A stretch of 64,000 nucleotides of DNA, taken from assembly GCF_022440845.1 (NCBI RefSeq), contig NZ_JAKNTO010000001.1, positions 2,418,001-2,482,000 of the forward strand, written 5' to 3'. The translations under genes and the position numbers were made by a program. The stretch's first letter is position 1. Every line of letters starts with the position of its first letter. The notes under the pieces are model-generated. The model was not told the DNA's origin, did no database searches, and worked only from the letters and a program-made list of their open reading frames with translations. The stretch comes from Ruminococcus sp. OA3. GTDB taxonomy: Bacteria > Bacillota > Clostridia > Lachnospirales > Lachnospiraceae. Positions 27,601 to 35,555 of this stretch are shown here, piece after piece.

Positions 27601-30600
27601 ATCATCGGATTATTGCGGAACGTTTTACGAAACGTATAACATTGAAGAAATCGTGTATACAAAAGGCGTAAGCGGTGTGATGCCGGACAAGGAGAATGCC
27701 ATCGACTCAACAGGTCAGATCCCGAAAAACTATTACTATGGATTGGAGCAGCAGTCTTCAGGAAATCTGCAGAAGGTAAGTTTTGATGAAGGGATTACCC
27801 GGATTGGCGATTGTGCTTTTAAAGACTGTGGTGTACTGACCGGTATCAGACTTCCGGATCATCTGGAAACGATCGGAGAGCAGGCTTTTGAAAATTGTTT
27901 TGCGCTTGATCTATACGGTATAAAAGACAGTATCGCAGAAAGTTATGCAAAAATGAATCAACTCAGTTTCATTCCGTTGAATTATCCGGTGATCACCCCA
28001 AATGAAATCACGATTATGCGGGGAGATGCCTGTCAGTTTCAGGCAAAAGTCTATAGGGATATCGGAGATTGTTCGGAAGAGGTGCTTTGGTTTGTGGAAG
28101 GGAATCAATCGGAAGAGACTTATATATCAGGAGAAGGACTTCTCACCGTGGATGGACATGAAAGTGCCGAAAATCTGACAGTGACTGCCGCAGCAAATTC
28201 AGCAATAGCATCTGTTAGTGTGAAAGTGAATGGGGAAATGAAGGACATTCAACTGTCAGAATGCTTTGCGGTGCTTGGGTGTTCGACATACCTATATGAT
28301 GGTAAAGAAAAGAGACCTGAGATCATTATAAAGGATGACTCAACTCTTTTAGAAGAGGGAATACATTATGAAGCAACTTATACAGAGCATATAGAACCGG
28401 GAACAGCAACGGTGGCAGTGACCGCCATAGAGGGAAGCGGATATGCCGGAAACAGTATCCTGAATTTTACGATTTTGGATCCAATAGAGGAGATGATTCC
28501 GGTTTCTGAATGTCAGATTACTTTGAGTGATACGCAGTATTTCTATGATGGAACAGAAAAAAGTCCCGATGTCACGGTGCTGTATGGAGAGTCAGAGCTT
28601 ATAGAAGGCAGTGACTACACAGTGGAGTATGCTGATAATGTGGAGACAGGGACTGCAGTGGTGACAGTGACCTTCATGGAAGAAAACGGTTATACTGGTG
28701 TGACTGTACTGACATTTACTATTGAAGGAAGCCTCGATACCAGCGGTTTGGAAGCAGAAATCCTGAATGCGATGGCTTTGTCGGAAAGTGATTATACGGA
28801 AGAATCCTGGAGCGCACTGTACCTGGCTTTGGAAACGGCAAAAACAGAACTTCAGAACCCGGGATCCCAGGAGACTATCGAGCATGCAAAAAATCAACTG
28901 GAAGAAGCGATTGCTGCACTGGTCTGGGAGCCACAGTCTGTAAGAGATGTAATCCGGCTGATTGAAGACATCGGAGTTGTTGACATATCGAAGGAACAAG
29001 CAATTTCTGATGCGCGGAAAGCTTATAATGCACTGGGAGATCAGGAGCAGGACTTGGTGGTCAATTATCAAACACTGCTGGATGCGGAAACTGAGATTCA
29101 TGAAGTACGAAAGGAAAAGGATGTTTTTTTGACAGGGCGGCCTTCTGTGAGTGCAAAAGCTGTCTCATCCAATGGAATCATGATTGAATGGGAGATGTAT
29201 GATAATGCCCAGAGTTATTATATTTACCGGAAAACGTCCGGTGAGGAATTCGGGGAAATTGCCAGGGTATCTGATGAATTTAGTTTCATGGACGATACGG
29301 TGGAGATTGGTACCACATACTATTATACGGTAAAAGCAGCCAGCGAGGTATGGGGCGGCATGCTGTTCAGTATGGAGGCTCCAGGTGTGTCAGCGAAGAC
29401 TGTTCTGGAGAAGACAGAGATAACAAAAGCTCAATCATGGGGCTACAATAAGACAAAACTAACATGGGAACAGACAGCAGATGCGGAAGGCTACAACCTC
29501 TATTATGCGACATCCGAAAAAGGGACCTACAAATATATCACACAGATTAAAGACGCCAAAGCGACATCCTACATCCATACCGGGCGGACAACAGGCATAA
29601 CGTATTATTACAAAATACGGGCGTATTGCAAACAAAGCGAAGGAAGTACTGTTTTTGGTGCATATTCGACGGTAAAAAGTGCCAGACCGATACCGACAAT
29701 TGCGAAGATCGCCAGGATCGAACCAGATTGGGGAAAGATAAAACTCACCTGGAATAAAGTGGACGGAGCCACCGGGTACAGTGTCTATCGTGCGTTCTCT
29801 AAGAATGGGACATTTAGCTACGTTGGCGCAACAAATAGTGGTAGTGCGACAACGTACACTCATTCGGGGATGACACCGGGAAAAACGTATTACTACAAAG
29901 TACGTGCGTGGCGGAAAGTCGGCGGGAAGCAGGTATTTGGAAATTATTCGGCAGTCAGCATCGTGAAACTGGACGCGAAGAAAGCCAATCTTTCCAAGGT
30001 AGCGCCGGGTTGGAAACGGGCAGTGCTGACCTGGAATAAAATAGCCGGAGCCAGTGGATACAGCGTTTGCCGCGCATTTTCAGCAAATGGCGCATTCAGT
30101 GAAGTTGCCAATATTAAAAGTGGAAATACCACCAGTTATACCCATCCGGGTCTGACAGGAGGCAGAACGTATTACTATAAAGTACGTGCCTATCAGACGG
30201 TTGGCACCAAAAAAATTTACGGAGAATACGGAAAAACGCTACAGGTAACACCGGTAGCCGCGAAAACGATGCTCACCAAAGCCAAGCCATGGGGATACAA
30301 CCAGACGAAGATCTCCTGGAACAAGGTGACAGGAGCCCAGGGATACCACGTTTATAGCGCGGCATCAAAAAATGGAACGTATCAGCAAGTTGCCCAGATC
30401 ACCAGCGGAAGCACGTTATGCTGTTTCCACAATAGGCTGACTACCGGCAAGACGTATTATTATAAAGTGCGGGCATACCAGAGGGTGAATGGCAGCTATA
30501 TTTACGGAGACTATTCAGACGTAAAAAGTACGGTGCCGATACCGGCAAATATGACCGGATTTAATGTGACAGCAGGCAGCAAGTCGGCGAAACTGAACTG

Positions 30601-30826
30601 GGGTAAAGTGAACGGAGCCAGCTGTTATCAGGTATATTATAAGACTTCTAAGAACGGCAAATGGCAGTACGTGACCCAGACCAGAAATGGAACTACGGTG
30701 ACGTACACACACAGGGGCTTGAAGACGGGGCAGATGTATTACTATAGAATGCGTGCGTATCGGGCTGTGAATGGAAAGAAAGTTTTAGGAAACTATACTG
30801 CTGAGAAGTCTGTAAAAGTAAAATAA
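24614..30826 (+). CDS. Giant secreted LRR (BspA-like) protein with lipase-like N-terminus and FnIII modules
   Basis: 2070 residues. Residues 1-29 form a signal peptide (MMKKKKWVKVGFIIGFLLT, then a Tyr-Ala-Gly cut region). Residues about 60-330 resemble class 3 lipases, with the nucleophile elbow 'TMGHSRGAAAAN'. Residues about 515-1115 are LRR_5/BspA repeats, including two identical 210-residue units and a third partial copy. Then follow a Big-2-like domain (about 1125-1210), two similar 'YDG' modules (about 1215-1375), a FIVAR-like helical segment (about 1378-1440), another helical segment, and six FnIII-like modules from about 1505 to the end. There is no LPXTG, SLH or membrane anchor, so it is probably released or held non-covalently. 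The ribosome site is weak. Confidence 0.85.
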   Translation: MMKKKKWVKVGFIIGFLLTICLSWEIYAGSGESIDDATEVPEEIECTYNAHNTQDGRNLHNEYMYSDVMLFDAIGTNTVSADLARASVALATAAYTDYYVQEGLESMGFQILQTSEYYKKETTYLDNDHVAYMIANKKVRYQDEVYNIYVVPVRGTPANCEWYSNFNLGYGNDHKGFYKAADEVIEAIRGCRDSQYDPEHTIIWTMGHSRGAAAANIIAGKLSQSEDCAAANNILGYTFACPNVSRNADEGISNIYNFNNLGDPITAIPLEEWGFKRFGQTIPLSETDYDNFKQQFQRVTGKSYEATLSTTGFVDGLKTIASSQTAYNFPKNQYLFRVAAYFLGGHKDWSANLTTILGGSLLLPLRVCIALNDWARVTTVSALRSVKTASLDDLLIKINEAITEAESMDQKQWMYWKSSNQGLREEIQEKQEIEINEPEDLKAARTQLKEDIGAVTDLFNNMESILYLFYDTDGNPASAVMHGHAMESYVLWMNSIYYGYEGWYGYEDPLGLIKEINSGESYIGEACFYDCESLQEVVIADSVRRAGKYAFNSCGSLKKIMLPIDLEYVYREPRAGSSDYCGTFYETYNIEEIVYTKGVSGVMPDKENAIDSTGQLPKNYYYGLEQQSSGNLQKVSFDEGITRIGDCAFRRCAVLKEVNLPESVTSMGAYAFQGCWGLELNSLPQGLQEMGDYCFADSGLSSEQLSAKGKIGRYVFAGSGIKSIVFGEDISEIPEGFCYNCDSLQEVVIADSVRRAGKYAFNSCGSLKKIMLPIDLEYVYREPRAGSSDYCGTFYETYNIEEIVYTKGVSGVMPDKENAIDSTGQLPKNYYYGLEQQSSGNLQKVSFDEGITRIGDCAFRRCAVLKEVNLPESVTSMGAYAFQGCWGLELNSLPQGLQEMGDYCFADSGLSSEQLSAKGKIGRYVFAGSGIKSIVFGEDISEIPEGFCYNCDSLQEVVIADSVRRAGKYAFNSCGSLKKIMLPIDLEYVYREPRAGSSDYCGTFYETYNIEEIVYTKGVSGVMPDKENAIDSTGQIPKNYYYGLEQQSSGNLQKVSFDEGITRIGDCAFKDCGVLTGIRLPDHLETIGEQAFENCFALDLYGIKDSIAESYAKMNQLSFIPLNYPVITPNEITIMRGDACQFQAKVYRDIGDCSEEVLWFVEGNQSEETYISGEGLLTVDGHESAENLTVTAAANSAIASVSVKVNGEMKDIQLSECFAVLGCSTYLYDGKEKRPEIIIKDDSTLLEEGIHYEATYTEHIEPGTATVAVTAIEGSGYAGNSILNFTILDPIEEMIPVSECQITLSDTQYFYDGTEKSPDVTVLYGESELIEGSDYTVEYADNVETGTAVVTVTFMEENGYTGVTVLTFTIEGSLDTSGLEAEILNAMALSESDYTEESWSALYLALETAKTELQNPGSQETIEHAKNQLEEAIAALVWEPQSVRDVIRLIEDIGVVDISKEQAISDARKAYNALGDQEQDLVVNYQTLLDAETEIHEVRKEKDVFLTGRPSVSAKAVSSNGIMIEWEMYDNAQSYYIYRKTSGEEFGEIARVSDEFSFMDDTVEIGTTYYYTVKAASEVWGGMLFSMEAPGVSAKTVLEKTEITKAQSWGYNKTKLTWEQTADAEGYNLYYATSEKGTYKYITQIKDAKATSYIHTGRTTGITYYYKIRAYCKQSEGSTVFGAYSTVKSARPIPTIAKIARIEPDWGKIKLTWNKVDGATGYSVYRAFSKNGTFSYVGATNSGSATTYTHSGMTPGKTYYYKVRAWRKVGGKQVFGNYSAVSIVKLDAKKANLSKVAPGWKRAVLTWNKIAGASGYSVCRAFSANGAFSEVANIKSGNTTSYTHPGLTGGRTYYYKVRAYQTVGTKKIYGEYGKTLQVTPVAAKTMLTKAKPWGYNQTKISWNKVTGAQGYHVYSAASKNGTYQQVAQITSGSTLCCFHNRLTTGKTYYYKVRAYQRVNGSYIYGDYSDVKSTVPIPANMTGFNVTAGSKSAKLNWGKVNGASCYQVYYKTSKNGKWQYVTQTRNGTTVTYTHRGLKTGQMYYYRMRAYRAVNGKKVLGNYTAEKSVKVK
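26210..27817 (+). repeat. 630-bp tandem repeat inside the LRR gene, 2 identical copies plus a partial third
   Basis: Copies begin at 26210, 26840 and 27470. The first two agree base for base on reading; the third runs about 350 bp with three visible substitutions (one giving Leu to Ile) and then diverges at the codons after 'DCAF'. The period is divisible by three, so copy number changes keep the frame. Confidence 0.92.
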
Positions 30827-30842
30827 GAAACACTCTGATCTG

Positions 30843-30902
30843 AGATACTGGAAATAGAATTGATTCGTTGGTTGATTCGTTTCCAGTATCTTAATATTTT
30901 TT
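30843..30902 (+). terminator. Terminator after the LRR gene
   Basis: GATACTGGAAA (30845-30855) pairs with TTTCCAGTATC (30880-30890) across a 24-nt loop, followed by a long T run (to 30904) that merges into the next promoter. Confidence 0.8.
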
Positions 30903-30931
30903 TTGACATTGACAACATCATATGGTATAAT
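30903..30931 (+). promoter_or_regulatory. Consensus promoter of the riboswitch operon
   Basis: TTGACA (30903-30908), exactly 17 bp, TATAAT (30926-30931): a perfect match to the vegetative consensus, placed 8 bp before the riboswitch P1 stem. Confidence 0.92.
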
Positions 30932-30938
30932 AACTTTT

Positions 30939-31035
30939 GATAAAAGGGAGTAGCCGAACACCAGATGGTGGATTTTAAATCGTCACCCGCTGCCGAGAGA
31001 CAGCCGTATAAAATGAGATGTGCAAGACTTTTATC
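30939..31035 (+). ncRNA. yybP-ykoY manganese riboswitch
   Basis: The P1 stem is GATAAAAG (30939-30946) with CTTTTATC (31028-31035). Inside are the conserved 'GGGAGTAGCC' on the 5' side, 'CGTCACCCGCTGCCGAGAGACAG' region residues in the middle (the CGTCAC at 30976-30981), and 'GCAAGACTTT' on the 3' side, which are the two conserved loops that bind Mn2+ in this class. The 3' P1 strand is shared with the following terminator stem, so Mn2+ binding should favour P1 and allow read-through, the usual ON design. Identification is by motif; a covariance-model score is not available here. Confidence 0.8.
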
Positions 31036-31066
31036 GTGACAGATCGTCATGATAAGGGTCTTTTTT
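31025..31066 (+). terminator. Expression-platform terminator of the riboswitch
   Basis: AGACTTTTATCGTGAC (31025-31040) pairs over all 16 positions, allowing G-T pairs, with GTCATGATAAGGGTCT (31046-31061), followed by TTTTTT. It is mutually exclusive with the riboswitch P1 stem. Confidence 0.85.
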
Positions 31067-31156
31067 GATTCAGAGGAATACCTTTCGGGGACCGCATGGC
31101 AAGCCGGAATCTGTCACGCACGAAACAGGCATAACGACAGAAAAGGAGATTGAAGT

Positions 31157-31612
31157 ATGCTGGGAAAAGAACAGGTAAAAGAGATCAGGGAAGCCATTGA
31201 GGCAGGACAGCGTGCGCTCGAAAGTTTGGAAATAGCGCAGGAAAGTCTGCAAAGTGCAGGTAACTGGGGGATTTTTGATATGCTGGGAGGCGGTTTCTTC
31301 AGTACAATGATCAAACACTCAAAAATTGAAGATTCGCAGAGTGCACTGGAAGAGGCAAAATACCATCTGGGAAGACTCAGAGATGAGCTTCGGGATATCG
31401 AGGTGCCGCTGGACCTCCGGATGGATGTCAATGGATTTTTGACATTTGCCGATTTTTTCTTCGACGGGCTCATTGCCGACTGGATGGTACAGTCCAGGAT
31501 TACGGACGCCAGAGAACAGGTTGATGATGCGATTCAAAAAGTACAGATGATCATGAGTGACCTGAAGCACTGGGAACAGAATCTATTATTGGAAGACAGG
31601 AGGAATGACTGA
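31157..31612 (+). CDS. Helical protein of unknown function under Mn2+ riboswitch control
   Basis: 151 residues, ATG 7 nt after AAAAGGAGA. It is predicted to be almost wholly alpha-helical and coiled-coil-like, with heptad-rich N- and C-terminal thirds (EAIEAGQRALESLEIAQESLQ; DAREQVDDAIQKVQMIMSDL) around a central aromatic/Gly segment (WGIFDMLGGGFFSTMIKH, FADFFFDGLIADW). It contains no Cys, no signal peptide and no obvious metal motif. It overlaps the start of the YccF gene by 1 nt (TGATG), so the two are co-translated. I do not recognise its family; the riboswitch points to a role in manganese homeostasis or stress. Confidence 0.75.
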   Translation: MLGKEQVKEIREAIEAGQRALESLEIAQESLQSAGNWGIFDMLGGGFFSTMIKHSKIEDSQSALEEAKYHLGRLRDELRDIEVPLDLRMDVNGFLTFADFFFDGLIADWMVQSRITDAREQVDDAIQKVQMIMSDLKHWEQNLLLEDRRND

Positions 31613-31971
31613 TGGGATGTCTGGGTAATTTGTTATGGTTTATATTTGGTGGTTTTTTAAGCGGACTCAGCTGGTGTGCAGCCGGACTGTTGTGGTGCAT
31701 TACGATCGTAGGGATACCGGTTGGTGTTCAGTGCTTTAAATTTGCATCTCTCAGCTTCTTTCCCTTTGGAAAAGAAGTGCGGTTTGGCGGAGGTGCAGGG
31801 AGCATGATCCTGAACATTATCTGGCTGATCGTCTCTGGAATTCCTCTGGCGCTGGAGCATCTGGCGCTTGGAGCGTTGCTGTGTATCACAATCATCGGAA
31901 TTCCGTTTGGAATGCAGCAGTTTAAACTGGCGAAGCTGGCACTGATGCCGTTTGGAAGTGAAGTTTATTAA
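31612..31971 (+). CDS. YccF-domain inner membrane protein
   Basis: 119 residues with two tandem copies of the YccF motif: 'WCITIVGIPVGVQCFKFASLSFFPFGKEV' region at about 28-56 and the matching 'CITIIGIPFGMQQFKLAKLALMPFGSEV' region at the C-terminus, separated by hydrophobic helices (about four membrane segments in all). The family's biochemical role is unknown. Here it is co-translated with a helical protein and placed behind a Mn2+ riboswitch, suggesting a function in metal or envelope stress. Confidence 0.85.
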   Translation: MGCLGNLLWFIFGGFLSGLSWCAAGLLWCITIVGIPVGVQCFKFASLSFFPFGKEVRFGGGAGSMILNIIWLIVSGIPLALEHLALGALLCITIIGIPFGMQQFKLAKLALMPFGSEVY

Positions 31972-31981
31972 AAATATGAAG

Positions 31982-32025
31982 AAGGCGGTGTTCCGTGGAG
32001 ATCAATCTGCGGAAACCGCCTTTTT
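31982..32025. terminator. Terminator between the YccF operon and the TetR gene
   Basis: AAGGCGGTGTTCCG (31983-31995 region) pairs with CGGAAACCGCCTT (32010-32022 region), followed by TTTTT. It lies between convergent genes and may serve both. Confidence 0.8.
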
Positions 32026-32029
32026 CACG

Positions 32030-32641
32030 TTATTGCTGAAGAAACTGCAGGCTCTTCATACTGATGCCCATGCTTTTGGACTGCATCAGGGAAAATGCAT
32101 ATAAAAGATCCCTGATTTCATTCGGGCTTGAGGGTATGATATGATTGTCCAGTTTCACTGTCATGACGATCAGAACAATCTCTGCGATCTCATCCGGGTA
32201 GTCACACTGAATCAAACCTTCAAAAACCCCCTGTCTGATAATGTCAGACAATATAGGTTTCATATTTTTGATCAGAAATGTCATAAATTTCTGATGAATC
32301 AATGCACTTTGCTGTATTTCGATAAAGCTGCCGCATTCTTCCTGACGTTTCAATTCGGAAGAGGCTTCCAGGCATGCACGAAATATAATTTCCATCTTGG
32401 CAAAGGCATCCATGTCTGTGGAACTGACCAGCTCTTTGCTCTTTCTTATGGCCATGGAGTAGGAACGCTCGATTACGGCTTCGATAATATCATTCTTAGA
32501 TTCAAAATAGTAGTAGATACTTCCTTTTCCAATCCCTGCTTTTTCGGCAATATCGCTGACGGAAATCGCTCGGTTTGATGATTCATTCATCAATTCCTGC
32601 ATTGCATCCAGGATCAGGTCTCTTTTGTTGTTATTCTGCAT
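32030..32641 (-). CDS. TetR-family transcriptional repressor
   Basis: 203 residues; on the minus strand AAAGGAGA precedes the ATG. The N-terminal helix-turn-helix reads 'AISVSDIAEKAGIGKGSIYYYFESKNDIIEAV', the classic TetR_N pattern. The C-terminal ligand domain is divergent. It is transcribed away from the SCP2-to-ligase operon, and the shared intergenic region carries a strong palindrome that should be its operator. The ligand is likely a lipid or acyl compound, by context only. An extended -10 (TGCTATACT on the minus strand, 32675-32683) probably drives it. Confidence 0.9.
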   Translation of the reverse strand: MQNNNKRDLILDAMQELMNESSNRAISVSDIAEKAGIGKGSIYYYFESKNDIIEAVIERSYSMAIRKSKELVSSTDMDAFAKMEIIFRACLEASSELKRQEECGSFIEIQQSALIHQKFMTFLIKNMKPILSDIIRQGVFEGLIQCDYPDEIAEIVLIVMTVKLDNHIIPSSPNEIRDLLYAFSLMQSKSMGISMKSLQFLQQ

Positions 32642-32706
32642 AAAAATCTCCTTTCAGAAGCCCGTCATTTTATTAGTATAGCAGATATGCCGCAAAAACA
32701 CCATAC

Positions 32707-32767
32707 TTGACTGGCGGTCGAAAAGGTGGTAAAGTAAGCGCATGATTAAATTCGACCAATGGTCGAA
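32707..32767 (+). promoter_or_regulatory. Promoter and TetR operator of the condensation/ACP/ligase operon
   Basis: TTGACT (32707-32712), 17 bp, TAAAGT (32730-32735). TTCGACCA-A-TGGTCGAA (32751-32767) is a perfect 8-bp palindrome just after the transcription start. A half-site GGTCGAAAA lies in the spacer (32717-32725) and another GGTCG follows at 32771. The layout suggests repression by the divergent TetR protein. Confidence 0.82.
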
Positions 32768-32826
32768 AAAGGTCGGTTTACGCTGCACAAAACAGACAGG
32801 AGCAGATATGGGAGGAAGAAACAGTT

Positions 32827-33144
32827 ATGACGTTTAATGAAGTGTATGAAAAAGCAAAAGCGATTTTTATGAAGGCGGATGTGAGTCAGATTACGGAACA
32901 TCTGGCTTTCCAGTTTAATATTACGGGTGATGGTGAAGGGGCATTTTATGCGGAAGTGGCAGACGGTATTTTGCGGGTTGAGCCATTTGAGTATTACGAC
33001 AGAGACGCAGTTTTTACCTGTACAGCAGAGACACTGTTTAAGATAGCTGAGGGAAAATCAGATCCCGTCATGGCATTTACATTAGGAAAACTGAAGGTAG
33101 ACGGTAGTATTGAAAAAGCACTCAGCATACAGAAACTGCTTTAA
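32827..33144 (+). CDS. SCP2 sterol-carrier-type lipid-binding protein
   Basis: 105 residues; ATG preceded by GGGAGGAAG. The sequence 'HLAFQFNITGDGEGAFYAEVADGILRVEP', 'DAVFTCTAETLFKIAEGKSDPVMAFTLGKLKVDGSIEKAL' fits the SCP2 fold, a hydrophobic-pocket domain that binds fatty acyl chains or sterol-like lipids. It is the first gene of the TetR-controlled operon. It probably carries or presents the lipid substrate or product of the downstream enzymes. Confidence 0.85.
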   Translation: MTFNEVYEKAKAIFMKADVSQITEHLAFQFNITGDGEGAFYAEVADGILRVEPFEYYDRDAVFTCTAETLFKIAEGKSDPVMAFTLGKLKVDGSIEKALSIQKLL

Positions 33145-33170
33145 CCTTATCCGAAAAAATGGAGGGATTT

Positions 33171-34133
33171 ATGATGGAAGTATGGAAATGGGCAGCAGGT
33201 CTTGGAACTGTCACGGCGGCAGCAGAGTATGGGATTGCAGAATATTTTTTTCGGCGGACGATGCTCAGAGGAAATGCCAGAAGAGACCGTACACAAAAGA
33301 TGGCGGGAACAACATGGGAGGTTTATATTCCGGGGATCAGGGCGTGCCGTGCCTGGCTGATGGACAGACAAAAGGAAAATGTGTTTATACGGTCCCGTGA
33401 TGGATTGAAACTGTGCGGCACGTATTTTCCGGCTGAAGGGTCAGACAGGACATTTCTGTGTTTCCACGGATATACGAGTGAAGGGCTGAATGATTTCCCG
33501 TGTATAGCTAAATTTTACCTGGAAATGGGGTATAACGTACTGCTTGTGGATGAACGGGCGCACGGTAAAAGTGAAGGTACATATATTGGTTTCGGATGTC
33601 TGGACCGTTGGGATGCTGTCGCGTGGATACAATATCTGCTTGGCCGTTTCGGGCAGGAACAGGAAATTTATCTTCATGGCATGTCCATGGGAGGAGCCAC
33701 AGTACTGATGACAAGCGGACTAAAGCTTCCGCCACAGGTGAAGGGAATTATCTCTGACTGTGGGTTTACATCAGCATGGGGCGTTTTTACTTCGGTACTG
33801 AATCACATGTATCATATACCGGCATTTCCGATTCTTCAGATATCAGACCGGCTGGCAAAGAAAAGGGCTGGATATGGCCTGGCAGAGTGTAATTCTGCCG
33901 ATGAGGTAAAAAAAGCAACAGTGCCGATCCTCATGATCCACGGAGATGCAGATACGTTTGTTCCGTGCTGGATGTGTGATGAGATTTATCGCAGCTGCGC
34001 GTCATCAAAGCGTAAACTGATCATCAAAGGAGCCTCCCACGCAGAGGCATACTATAAAAACACCGCTGCCTATGAACATGCGGTACATTCGTTTCTGGAT
34101 ATGATTAAACAGCAAGGAGGGATAAATCCATGA
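33171..34133 (+). CDS. Alpha/beta hydrolase, putative esterase/thioesterase
   Basis: About 320 residues. An ATG at 33159 contains the GGAGGG that serves the ATG pair at 33171/33174, so the later start is chosen. An N-terminal hydrophobic stretch (WAAGLGTVTAAAEYGIAEYF) may anchor it to the membrane. The catalytic Ser sits in 'LHGMSMGGA', the acid in 'MIHGDADTFVP', the His in 'GASHAEAYY', and 'DERAHGKSEG' is the usual strand-4 motif. Its stop overlaps the next start (ATGA). Context suggests it releases or trims an acylated product. Confidence 0.85.
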   Translation: MMEVWKWAAGLGTVTAAAEYGIAEYFFRRTMLRGNARRDRTQKMAGTTWEVYIPGIRACRAWLMDRQKENVFIRSRDGLKLCGTYFPAEGSDRTFLCFHGYTSEGLNDFPCIAKFYLEMGYNVLLVDERAHGKSEGTYIGFGCLDRWDAVAWIQYLLGRFGQEQEIYLHGMSMGGATVLMTSGLKLPPQVKGIISDCGFTSAWGVFTSVLNHMYHIPAFPILQISDRLAKKRAGYGLAECNSADEVKKATVPILMIHGDADTFVPCWMCDEIYRSCASSKRKLIIKGASHAEAYYKNTAAYEHAVHSFLDMIKQQGGINP

Positions 34134-35533
34134 TGAAAACCAGAAAAGGTTATAAGGTATACCCGTTGACGGCGGCTCAGAAGCTTCATTACTACTGCCT
34201 GAAATACTGTCCGAAAAAGCAGGTACTGAACATCGGAAGCAGTCTGACCATCGAGCAGGATCTGGACTGGGCTGCGCTGAAAGAAGCTGTTTATCAGGCA
34301 TATGACCGCTGTGAATCCATGAGGCTGCGTTTTGCAGAGGATGAAGAGGGAAATGTTTATCAATACGTGGCAGATAAGGAAGAACGTGAGATTGAACATT
34401 TTGATTTTACGGGATGGCAGGAATGCCACGCGAGAGATAAACTGGTCGAATGGACGAAAACACCGTTTGAACCGTTCGATTCACCCAGAAACCGTGTTGT
34501 GATGATTAAAATGCCGGATGGTTTTCAGGGAATCTATCTGCTTGTGGATCATCTGACGATGGATGCACAGTCTCTGATTGTATTTTTAAAGGATGTAATC
34601 GAAATTTACTGCAATATGAAATACGAGGGTATCGATTACCCGAAGCCGATGGCGTCTTATATTAAGCAGCTGGAAAAAGATCTGGCGTACGAACAGGGAA
34701 GCGAGAGCGCCAGACGGGACAGAGAATTTTTTGAAAAGCTGATCTCATCCTCGGAACCGATTTTTGCGGATATTTACGGTCCCGCGAAACTGGAGGCGGA
34801 AAGATTAGAAAAAAACAAACCGGATATGCGTGCGGCTACCAATACTTCCAGCAACGTGGAAGCGAATATCACAACCTTTCATCTGGAGGCGGAGCCGTCA
34901 ATGCGGCTTCTGGAGTTCTGTGAGCAGAACAGAGTCTCCATGGTTTGTCTGCTGATGATGGGACTGCGTACGTTTCTGCAGAAGGAAAATGATCTGGATG
35001 ACATTTCCATCACGACAACCATCGCGAGAAGGGCGACACTGACAGAAAAAAAATGCGGGGGATCCAGGATCCACTGCTTCCCGTTTCGAACGATCATTCC
35101 GCGGGAGGACACCTTTATGGAAGGTTTGTTAAAAATACGTGACGGACAGAATCAGTACTTCCGTCATGCAAATTATAATCCGGTTGACTATTATGGATTC
35201 CGTAAACAGTACTATAATCTGCCGGATGGCCAGACGTATGAACCGATGAGTCTGACTTATCAGCCGATGAGCCTGAGGACAGGCGGTCTGGAGCGGCTGG
35301 GGGACATTCGGTATAAGACGGAGCGGTATACAAACGGGGCTGCGGCGCATACTCTGTATCTGACGGTCATGCACCGGGCTGAGGATAATGGTCTTGATTT
35401 TGGATTTGAATATCAGACGGGCGTCGTTACGGCGGAACATCTGGAGTATATTTATTATTACCTGTGTAAAATTCTGTTTTGCGGAATCTCAGATCCGCAG
35501 GCGACAGTGGGAAACATCATAGAGTCAGTATAA
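34130..35533 (+). CDS. Stand-alone condensation-domain (NRPS C-domain/PapA-like) acyltransferase
   Basis: 467 residues. 'YPLTAAQKLHYY' near the N-terminus is the C1 motif of condensation domains, and 'YLLVDHLTMDAQSLIVFLKD' contains the catalytic motif with His141 and Asp145 (HHxxxDG becomes DHLTMDA). A C-terminal half with 'LRTFLQKENDLDDISITTTIARR' and 'FPFRTIIP' matches the second lobe. Such proteins form amide or ester bonds using a carrier-bound acyl donor. No adenylation or carrier domain is fused; these are the next two genes. Confidence 0.85.
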   Translation: MMKTRKGYKVYPLTAAQKLHYYCLKYCPKKQVLNIGSSLTIEQDLDWAALKEAVYQAYDRCESMRLRFAEDEEGNVYQYVADKEEREIEHFDFTGWQECHARDKLVEWTKTPFEPFDSPRNRVVMIKMPDGFQGIYLLVDHLTMDAQSLIVFLKDVIEIYCNMKYEGIDYPKPMASYIKQLEKDLAYEQGSESARRDREFFEKLISSSEPIFADIYGPAKLEAERLEKNKPDMRAATNTSSNVEANITTFHLEAEPSMRLLEFCEQNRVSMVCLLMMGLRTFLQKENDLDDISITTTIARRATLTEKKCGGSRIHCFPFRTIIPREDTFMEGLLKIRDGQNQYFRHANYNPVDYYGFRKQYYNLPDGQTYEPMSLTYQPMSLRTGGLERLGDIRYKTERYTNGAAAHTLYLTVMHRAEDNGLDFGFEYQTGVVTAEHLEYIYYYLCKILFCGISDPQATVGNIIESV

Positions 35534-35555
35534 AAAATGTGGGGAGGAAGACGAT

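Noticed and set aside
26210-27817. CRISPR-like or mobile repeat array
   Set aside because: The units are 630 bp, contiguous, in frame and coding, without spacers, so they are a gene-internal duplication.
30760-30826. Cell-wall sorting signal on the LRR protein
   Set aside because: The C-terminus ends in an FnIII-like module (KSVKVK) with no LPXTG motif or hydrophobic tail.
32030-32641. Coding on the plus strand opposite the TetR gene
   Set aside because: The minus-strand frame has a clear TetR helix-turn-helix and ribosome site; the plus-strand frame has neither.
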